A stretch of DNA of 64,000 nt from Sabulicella rubraurantiaca (GTDB lineage: Bacteria; Pseudomonadota; Alphaproteobacteria; Acetobacterales; Acetobacteraceae): assembly GCF_017355885.1 (NCBI RefSeq), contig NZ_JAFEUU010000009.1:62001-126000 (forward strand). Direction: 5' to 3'. The notes below the pieces were generated by a model. The model ran no database searches, had not been told where the DNA came from, and worked only from the letters and a program-made list of their open reading frames with translations. The position numbers and the translations under genes are program-made. Positions 58,088-64,000 of this stretch are shown in pieces (positions within the stretch are counted from its first letter, which is position 1; each line of letters begins with the position of its first letter).

Positions 58088-59664
58088 TCACACGACGCAC
58101 AGCCCTCGGCGCCGGAGCGGCGCTGGCACTTCCAAGTGTGGCGACGGGGCAGGGGGCGCAGCGCCTCCTGCGCTTCGTGCCGCAAAGCAACCTCGCCAGT
58201 CTCGATCCGGTCTGGTCCACCGCAGTCCTCGTCCGCAACCACGGGCTGATGGTGTGGGACACGCTCTACGGCCTCGACTCGCAATTCCGCGCCCAGCCGC
58301 AGATGGCCGAGGGGCACGAGATCAGCAGCGACGGCCTCACCTGGACCATCCGGCTGCGCGAGGGGCTGCGCTTCCACGATGGCGCGCCCGTCACGCCGGG
58401 GGACTGCGTCGCCTCCATCCGGCGCTGGAGCAAGCGTGACGTGCTGGGCCAGCGTCTGGACGCGCTTGCCGACGAGATCGCGGCGCGCGGCGATCGTGAC
58501 ATCGTCATCCGGCTCAAGAAGCCCTGGCCCGGCCTTGCCTGGGCGATGGGCAAGCCCTCGGCCAATATCTGCGCCATCATGCCGGCGCGGCTCGCCGCCA
58601 CCGATCCCTTCGCGCAGGTGGGCGAGGCCATCGGCTCCGGCCCCTTCCGCTTCCGGCAGGATCTGTTCCGCCCCGGCGACGTGGCGATCTATGAACGCTT
58701 CGACGGCTACCGCCCGCGCGACGAGGCGCCGGATTTCCTTGCCGGCGGCAAGCAGGTGCATTTTGACCGTGTCGAGTGGCGCATCCTGCCGGATCCCTCC
58801 ACCGCCTATGGTGCGCTCCAGCGCAACGAGGTGGATTGGTGGGAAGCGCCGCTCGCCGATCTGCTGCCGCGCCTGCAGCGCGACCGCGACATCGTGGTGG
58901 ATCTGGTCAACCAGGCCGGCAATCTGGGCGTGCTGCGCTTCAACTTCCTCCATCCGCCCTTCGACAAGGTGGAGGTGCGGCGCGCCATCTTGCCCGCGCT
59001 GGACCAGCGCGCCTTCATGGACGCGGCGATCGGCACCGACCGTTCCCTGTCGCGCGTCCCGGCCGGGGTCTTCACTCCTGGCACGCCGCTGGCCACGACC
59101 GAAGGTTTGGAACCGCTGACCGGCCTGCGCGACCTCGCCGCCGCGCAGCGGGCCTTGCGTGAGTCCGGCTATCGCGGTGAGCGCATCGTGATGATGTCCG
59201 CCACCGACCTGCCGATCCTGCAGAACCTGTCGGAAGTGGCGTCGGACCTCCTGCGTCGCATCGGCTTCAACGTGGACATGCCGGCGATGGACTGGGGCAC
59301 GCAGATCCAGCGCCGCACCAATCGCGGCCCGGTCGAGCAGGGCGGCTGGTCCGTCTTCTGCACCACCTGGGAGGGTCTGGACGTGTCCGTCCCCGGTTCC
59401 CACCAGCCCTTGCGCGGGCATGGGGCGCAGGCCTGGTCGGGCTGGCCCACCATGCCGCGGTTGGAGGCGCTGCGCGAGGAATGGTTCGACGCACCGGACC
59501 AGGAAGCGGAAAAGGCGATCGCGGCGCGCATCCAGCGTGTGGCCATGGAGGAGGTGCCCTTCATCCCCCTCGGCCTCGTTCTGCCGCGCCAAGCCTATCG
59601 CCGCCACCTGACCGGGGTGGTCAAGGGTGGCCCCGCCTTGTTCTGGGGTGTGCGCCGCGCGTGA
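58084..59664 (+). CDS. ABC substrate-binding protein, peptide/family 5 (fourth of five)
   Basis: A 526-residue paralogue. Tat-like signal MITRRTALGAGAALALPSVATGQ; mature LLRFVPQSNLASLDPVWSTA, LRFHDGAPVTPGDCVASI, GSGPFRFRQDLFRPG, VLRFNFLHPPFDKVEVRRAI and VPFIPLGLVLPRQAYRRHL. Same length and motif order as genes two and three. After its stop, 135 bases with two palindromes separate it from the fifth gene. Confidence 0.93.
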   Translation: MITRRTALGAGAALALPSVATGQGAQRLLRFVPQSNLASLDPVWSTAVLVRNHGLMVWDTLYGLDSQFRAQPQMAEGHEISSDGLTWTIRLREGLRFHDGAPVTPGDCVASIRRWSKRDVLGQRLDALADEIAARGDRDIVIRLKKPWPGLAWAMGKPSANICAIMPARLAATDPFAQVGEAIGSGPFRFRQDLFRPGDVAIYERFDGYRPRDEAPDFLAGGKQVHFDRVEWRILPDPSTAYGALQRNEVDWWEAPLADLLPRLQRDRDIVVDLVNQAGNLGVLRFNFLHPPFDKVEVRRAILPALDQRAFMDAAIGTDRSLSRVPAGVFTPGTPLATTEGLEPLTGLRDLAAAQRALRESGYRGERIVMMSATDLPILQNLSEVASDLLRRIGFNVDMPAMDWGTQIQRRTNRGPVEQGGWSVFCTTWEGLDVSVPGSHQPLRGHGAQAWSGWPTMPRLEALREEWFDAPDQEAEKAIAARIQRVAMEEVPFIPLGLVLPRQAYRRHLTGVVKGGPALFWGVRRA

Positions 59665-59711
59665 ACTGGCACGGATGCTGCAACGCAGCACGCCAGAGCC
59701 GGAGATTGGGC

Positions 59712-59728
59712 GCTTCGCCATGCGAAGC
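59712..59728 (+). promoter_or_regulatory. Inverted repeat between the fourth and fifth binding-protein genes
   Basis: GCTTCGC-CAT-GCGAAGC is a perfect 7-bp dyad. Downstream is the palindrome AATCCGGATT (59756-59765). With the 135-base gap, the largest inside this operon, this may mark an operator, an internal promoter or an mRNA processing site. Confidence 0.4.
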
Positions 59729-59799
59729 TGCCCACAAATCCGGCATGATAAACGAAATCCGGATTAAACTCCGGGCACGATAACGGGAGTGCTTCAACG

Positions 59800-61392
59800 A
59801 TGGACCGCAGGACCTTCCTCCAGGCCACCGCCGCCACTGCGGCCAGCGCGGGCTTTGCTGCCCCCGCGCTGAGCCAGGGGGCCAATGCCCGCACGCTGCG
59901 CTTCGTGCCGCAGGCGAACCTCGCCAATTTCGACCCGATCTGGGGCACGCAATACGTCGTCCGCAACGCCTCCGTCCTGGTGTGGGACACGCTCTACGGG
60001 CTGAACGACAAGCTCGAGCCGCAGCGCCAGATGATCGAGGCGGAGGAGGCGAGCAGCGACGGCCTCACCTGGAATTTCCGCCTGCGTGAGGGGCTGCGCT
60101 TCCACGACAACGAGCCGGTGCGCGCCCGCGACGTGGTGGCGAGCATCACGCGCTGGATGGCGCGCGACCCGATGGGGCTGATGATCCGCGCCATCCAGGA
60201 AGAGCTGGTTGCGGTGGATGATCGCTCCTTCCGCTGGGTGCTGAGCAAGCCCTATCCGAAGCTGATCTACGCGCTGGGCAAGACCAACACGCCGATCTGC
60301 TTCATCATGCCGGAGCGCATCGCGCGCACCGACCCGTTCCAGCAGATCAGCGAATATATCGGCTCGGGCCCCTGCCGCTTCCTCCGCAATGAATGGGTGC
60401 CCGGCGCCCGCGCCGCCTTCGAGCGCTTCGCCGGCTACCAGCCGCGCCAGGAAGCGGCGAACTGGATGACGGGCGGCAAGCGCATGATGGTGGAGCGCGT
60501 CGAGTGGCACATCATGCCCGATGCGGCCACCGCCGCCTCCGCCCTGCAGAATGGCGAGGTGGATTGGTGGGAGAACCCAATCACCGACCTCGTGCCGCTG
60601 CTGCGGCGCAACCGCAACGTCCAGGTGGACATCGCCGACCCGCTGGGCAACATCGGCTCCTTCCGTCTGAACCACCTCCACCCGCCCTTCAACGACGTCC
60701 GAGCGCGCCGTGCCCTCCTCATGGCGATGAACCAGGAGGACTACATGCGCGCCATCGTCGGCAACGACGATGCGCTGTGGAAGCGCCTGCCCGGCTACTT
60801 CACCCCCGACACGCCCCTCTACACCGAGGAGGGGGGCGAGATCCTCAAGGGTCCGCGCAACCTGGACGCGGCGAAGCGCCTCCTGCAGGAGAGCGGCTAT
60901 TCCGGCCAGCCCATCACCGTGCTGGCGGCGCAGGACCAGGCCATCACCAAGGCGCAGGGCGACGTGACGGCCGACCTCCTGCGGCGGCTTGGCATGAACC
61001 TCGACTTCGTGGCGACGGATTGGGGCACGGTGGGACAGCGCCGCGCCATGAAGAACCCGCCGGGCCAGGGCGGCTGGAACATCTTCTTCTCCTGGCACGC
61101 GGGGGCGGATTGCACGAATCCCGCCGCCTATAACGGCATCCGCGCCAATGGCGACGGCGCCTGGTTCGGCTGGCCCAACATTCCCGCAGTGGAGCAGAAG
61201 GTCGCCGAATGGTTCGACGCCCCAAGCCTTGAGGAGGAAAAGCGCGTGATCGGCCAGCTGAACCGCGTGGCGCTCGAGAACGTGGTCTACGTCCCCTCGG
61301 GCTTCTTCCTGGGCTACCAGGCCTGGAGGCGCAATGTCTCCGGCGTGGTGAAGGGACCGATTCCCTTCGTCTGGGGTGTTTCCAAGTCGTGA
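59800..61392 (+). CDS. ABC substrate-binding protein, peptide/family 5 (fifth of five)
   Basis: A 530-residue paralogue. Signal MDRRTFLQATAATAASAGFA with a Tat-like RR; mature LRFVPQANLANFDPIWGTQY, LRFHDNEPVRARDVVASI, GSGPCRFLRNEWVPG, SFRLNHLHPPFNDVRARRAL and VVYVPSGFFLGYQAWRRNV. A GGGAG site precedes the ATG. It is the one next to the permease genes (22 bases before) and may therefore be the original partner of the transporter. Confidence 0.93.
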   Translation: MDRRTFLQATAATAASAGFAAPALSQGANARTLRFVPQANLANFDPIWGTQYVVRNASVLVWDTLYGLNDKLEPQRQMIEAEEASSDGLTWNFRLREGLRFHDNEPVRARDVVASITRWMARDPMGLMIRAIQEELVAVDDRSFRWVLSKPYPKLIYALGKTNTPICFIMPERIARTDPFQQISEYIGSGPCRFLRNEWVPGARAAFERFAGYQPRQEAANWMTGGKRMMVERVEWHIMPDAATAASALQNGEVDWWENPITDLVPLLRRNRNVQVDIADPLGNIGSFRLNHLHPPFNDVRARRALLMAMNQEDYMRAIVGNDDALWKRLPGYFTPDTPLYTEEGGEILKGPRNLDAAKRLLQESGYSGQPITVLAAQDQAITKAQGDVTADLLRRLGMNLDFVATDWGTVGQRRAMKNPPGQGGWNIFFSWHAGADCTNPAAYNGIRANGDGAWFGWPNIPAVEQKVAEWFDAPSLEEEKRVIGQLNRVALENVVYVPSGFFLGYQAWRRNVSGVVKGPIPFVWGVSKS

Positions 61393-61414
61393 CGGCTCAG
61401 GGATAGTCGCCGCC

Positions 61415-62356
61415 ATGTGGGCCTACATCGTCCGACGCATCCTGGCCACCATCCCCGTCATGGCGGTGGTGGCCCTATTCGTGTTCTCGCTCCTCTACCT
61501 CGCGCCGGGCGACCCGGCCGCGGTCATCGCGGGCGACCAGGCGACGCCGGAGGACGTGGAACGCATCCGCGCCTCGCTTGGCCTCGACCGGCCATATCTC
61601 GTCCGCTTCGGCGAATGGGTGTGGAACATTGCCCGTGGGGACCTCGGTATCTCCATCTTCACCAACCTGCCCGTCAGCACCATGATCGCGCAGCGGGTGG
61701 AGCCGACGCTGTCGCTCTGCCTCATCACGCTGGTCCTCGCCGTCTCGGTCGCCGTGCCGCTGGGCGTGGTGGCGGCCTGGAAGCAGGGCACGCTGGTCGA
61801 CCGGGCGGTGATGGGCTTCGCCGTGCTCGGCTTCTCCGTGCCGGTCTTCGTGGTGGGCTACCTGCTCGCCTATGTCTTCGCGCTGGAACTCGATTGGTTC
61901 CCGGTGCAGGGCTACACCCCCTTCAGCGAGGGCGTGCTTCCCTGGCTGGAGAACCTGGTCCTACCGGCCATCGCGCTGGGCGGCGTCTATATCGCCCTGA
62001 TCGCCCGCATCACCCGCGCCACCATGCTGGAGGTGTTGAGCCAAGACTACATCCGCACCGCCCGTGCCAAGGGGGCCAACCAGCGCTCCATCCTGTTCCT
62101 CCACGCGCTAAAGAACGCCGCGGTGCCCATCGTCACCGTGGTGGGCATCGGCATGGCGCTGCTGATCGGCGGGGCGGTGGTGACGGAGAGCGTCTTCGCC
62201 ATCCCCGGCCTCGGCCGGCTGACGGTGGACGCTATCCTGCGGCGTGACTACCCGGTGATCCAGGGCGTCGTGCTGCTCTTCTCCTTCGTCTACGTGCTGG
62301 TGAACCTGCTGATCGACCTCCTCTACACCCTCTTCGACCCGAGGATCCGCTATTGA
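61415..62356 (+). CDS. Peptide-type ABC permease (DppB-like)
   Basis: A 313-residue permease. N-terminal [20 protein letters not shown], then [20 protein letters not shown] (the DppB hallmark LxxGDP), APGD-type loop and the EAA motif [23 protein letters not shown] at 61415 gives the standard N-terminus; an ATG at 61376 would overlap the previous gene's end. The stop overlaps the next permease start (TTGA). Confidence 0.94.
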   Translation: MWAYIVRRILATIPVMAVVALFVFSLLYLAPGDPAAVIAGDQATPEDVERIRASLGLDRPYLVRFGEWVWNIARGDLGISIFTNLPVSTMIAQRVEPTLSLCLITLVLAVSVAVPLGVVAAWKQGTLVDRAVMGFAVLGFSVPVFVVGYLLAYVFALELDWFPVQGYTPFSEGVLPWLENLVLPAIALGGVYIALIARITRATMLEVLSQDYIRTARAKGANQRSILFLHALKNAAVPIVTVVGIGMALLIGGAVVTESVFAIPGLGRLTVDAILRRDYPVIQGVVLLFSFVYVLVNLLIDLLYTLFDPRIRY

Positions 62357-63261
62357 GCGCGACGGCCATCCCCCCTGGCACGGCGGTCGCGCCGCCGATG
62401 CCGGACATCCTGCCCAACGTGAAGCCGAAGCGCGGCTTCACGGGGTTCCTCCGGCGCCACCCCACCATCGCCATCGGCGGCGTGCTGCTGATCCTGATGC
62501 TGTGCGTGGCGATCTTCGCCCCCTATCTCTGGACGCGCGACCCGACCGCGCTCGCCCCGGCCCTGCGGACGCGGGAACCTTCGGCGCAGTTCTGGTTCGG
62601 CTCCGACATGCTGGGGCGCGACGTGTATTCGCGCGTACTCTACGGCGCGCGCGTGTCGCTGATGGTGGGCTTCTCGGTGGCCATCCTGGCCTCGGTGATC
62701 GGCTTGTTCATCGGGCTGACATCGGGCTTCAACCGCATCGCCGACAGCATCGTCATGCGCATCATGGACGGGATGATGAGCATCCCCTCCATCCTGCTCG
62801 CCATCGCCCTCATGGCGCTGACCCGCGGCTCGGTGCAGAACGTCATCGTCGCCATCACCATCGCGGAGATCCCGCGCGTCTCCCGCCTCGTGCGCGGCGT
62901 CGTGCTGTCCCTGCGCGAGCAGCCCTATGTGGAGGCGGCAGTGGCCTCTGGCACGCGCACGCCGGCAATCATCTTCAAGCACATCCTGCCGAACACGCTC
63001 GCACCGCTGACCGTGCAGGCCACCTATATCTGCGCGGCGGCGATGATCACGGAAGCGATCCTGAGCTTCATCGGCGCCGGCACGCCGCCCATCATCCCCT
63101 CCTGGGGCAACATCATGGCCGAGGGCCGCGCGCTGTGGCAGGTGAAGCCCTACATCGTGTTCTTTCCGGCCGTGTTCCTGTCCCTCACCGTGCTGGCCGT
63201 GAACCTGGTCGGTGACGGGCTGCGCGACGCGATCGATCCGCGCCTGGCGAAGAGGCTCTGA
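62353..63261 (+). CDS. Peptide-type ABC permease (DppC-like)
   Basis: A 302-residue permease. A 40-residue cytosolic leader is followed by [20 protein letters not shown], the DppC mark [24 protein letters not shown] (in pieces), and the EAA-like region [21 protein letters not shown]. The start is TTG at 62353 overlapping the upstream stop; no ATG lies near. It pairs with the DppB-like subunit. Confidence 0.93.
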   Translation: MSATAIPPGTAVAPPMPDILPNVKPKRGFTGFLRRHPTIAIGGVLLILMLCVAIFAPYLWTRDPTALAPALRTREPSAQFWFGSDMLGRDVYSRVLYGARVSLMVGFSVAILASVIGLFIGLTSGFNRIADSIVMRIMDGMMSIPSILLAIALMALTRGSVQNVIVAITIAEIPRVSRLVRGVVLSLREQPYVEAAVASGTRTPAIIFKHILPNTLAPLTVQATYICAAAMITEAILSFIGAGTPPIIPSWGNIMAEGRALWQVKPYIVFFPAVFLSLTVLAVNLVGDGLRDAIDPRLAKRL

Positions 63262-63262
63262 G

Positions 63263-64000
63263 ATGAGCGCAAGCGAGACCCTGGCCCCGCCCGGCGAAGG
63301 AGCCTCCATGGACAACCGCCCTGTGCTGCTGGAGATCGACAACCTCCAGACGCATTTCCGCACCATGGATGGCGTGAACCGCGCCGTGGACGGGGTGTCC
63401 TTCTCCGTCCGCTCAGGCGAGACCCTGGCCGTGGTCGGCGAGTCCGGCTGCGGCAAGTCGGTCACCGCCATGTCCATCCTGCGGCTGATCCCGGAGCCTC
63501 CGGGCAAGATCGCTGGCTCCATCCGCTTCGGCGGGCGCGACCTGCTGAAGCTCTCCGACCGGGAGATGCGGCAGATCCGCGGCAACGAGATCAGCATGAT
63601 CTTCCAGGAGCCGATGACCTCGCTGAACCCGGTGCTCACCGTGGGCCGCCAGATCGGCGAGACGCTGCGGCTGCACCAAGGCATGAGCGCGGCCAAGGCG
63701 GAGGAGCGCGCGGTGGAGATGCTGCGCCTCGTCGGCATCCCGGAGCCGGGGCGGCGGGTGCGCGAATACCCGCACCAGCTTTCGGGTGGCATGCGCCAGC
63801 GCGTGATGATCGCCATCGCCCTGGCCTGCAACCCGAAGCTGCTGATCGCGGACGAGCCGACCACGGCGCTGGACGTGACCATCCAGGCGCAGATCCTCGA
63901 CCTGATGCGCGACCTCAAGACCAGCGTCGGCGCGGCCATCGTCCTCATCACCCACGACCTCGGCGTGGTGGCCGAGGTGGCGGAGCGGGTGGTGGTCATG
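63263..64000 (+). CDS. Peptide-type ABC ATPase (DppD-like), 3' end outside the window
   Basis: An open frame from ATG 63263 (one base after the permease stop) stays open to the window end (246 codons). It has Walker [10 protein letters not shown]-loop [10 protein letters not shown], signature LSGGMRQR, Walker [13 protein letters not shown] and H-loop ITHDLGVV, all in the order of DppD/OppD proteins, which normally reach about 320-340 residues. A DppF-like partner probably follows beyond the edge. Confidence 0.94.
   Translation, partial: MSASETLAPPGEGASMDNRPVLLEIDNLQTHFRTMDGVNRAVDGVSFSVRSGETLAVVGESGCGKSVTAMSILRLIPEPPGKIAGSIRFGGRDLLKLSDREMRQIRGNEISMIFQEPMTSLNPVLTVGRQIGETLRLHQGMSAAKAEERAVEMLRLVGIPEPGRRVREYPHQLSGGMRQRVMIAIALACNPKLLIADEPTTALDVTIQAQILDLMRDLKTSVGAAIVLITHDLGVVAEVAERVVVM

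Noticed and set aside
57997-61416. Two long minus-strand frames over the fourth and fifth binding-protein genes
   Set aside because: They are antisense to well-supported binding proteins and similar to each other only because the genes are paralogues.

Overview
The window is very GC-rich (my impression is about 70 percent; not computed), with G/C-ending codons, dense gene packing and many ATGA, GTGA or TGATG stop/start overlaps. Together with three orphan tripartite-tricarboxylate (Bug/TctC) receptors, a type I secretion pair, a tandem-PAS kinase next to heme A synthase, and PuuE/AllA ureide genes, it looks like a chromosomal segment of an alphaproteobacterium of the Acetobacteraceae (Roseomonas-like). 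That assignment is inference from gene content. I found no tRNA, rRNA, CRISPR array, insertion sequence or phage gene, and no gene-free stretch longer than about 180 bases.

Layout. 1-6.1 kb: a COG0523 metallochaperone-WD40-aldo/keto reductase operon (-), two tiny hydrophilic proteins, a TctC receptor, and an omega-amino-acid:pyruvate aminotransferase. 6.2-9.7 kb: a large autotransporter whose N-terminal passenger carries pepsin-like DTG motifs. 9.7-18.3 kb: methyltransferase, lutB-lutC-smr, XRE regulator with AzlC/AzlD, a MarR/SnoaL divergent pair, a TctC receptor, a lipoprotein and Hsp33. 18.4-25 kb: a 31-residue membrane protein coupled to a MarR regulator, divergent from a catabolic operon (dihydroxypyridine-dioxygenase-like enzyme, alpha/beta hydrolase, acyl-CoA dehydrogenase, acyl-CoA ligase), then a YCII protein and a TctC receptor. 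25-28.6 kb (-): yqgE, proC, cyclase, puuE and allA. 28.7-32.7 kb: peroxiredoxin, HWE histidine kinase, TVP38-like protein and a DPM1-like glycosyltransferase. 32.8-39.8 kb: ctaA, a 1508-residue kinase with about ten PAS domains, and tldD, translationally coupled. 39.8-46 kb (-): a small membrane protein, EamA exporter, TonB receptor under a Zur-like box, and an NMT1/THI5-type ABC transporter. 46-51.4 kb: rhodanese and DUF3237 genes, then a type I secretion ABC/HlyD pair with small unknown genes. 51.5-53.1 kb: a scar region with GtrA, a frameshifted glycosyltransferase, and the 3' end of a gene of opposite orientation with its terminator. 53.2-64 kb: a peptide-type ABC operon with five consecutive paralogous binding-protein genes, two permeases and the first ATPase, cut by the window end.

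How the genes work together. The dominant theme is scavenging and catabolism of small organic compounds: many periplasmic receptors, acyl-CoA and ureide enzymes, and several MarR/XRE regulators beside the genes they probably control. The most unusual items are the pepsin-like autotransporter, the ten-PAS kinase between ctaA and tldD, the five-receptor ABC operon, the DHP-dioxygenase/acyl-CoA operon, and a fossil of a tldD 3' end that now supplies the last codons of an EamA gene on the other strand.
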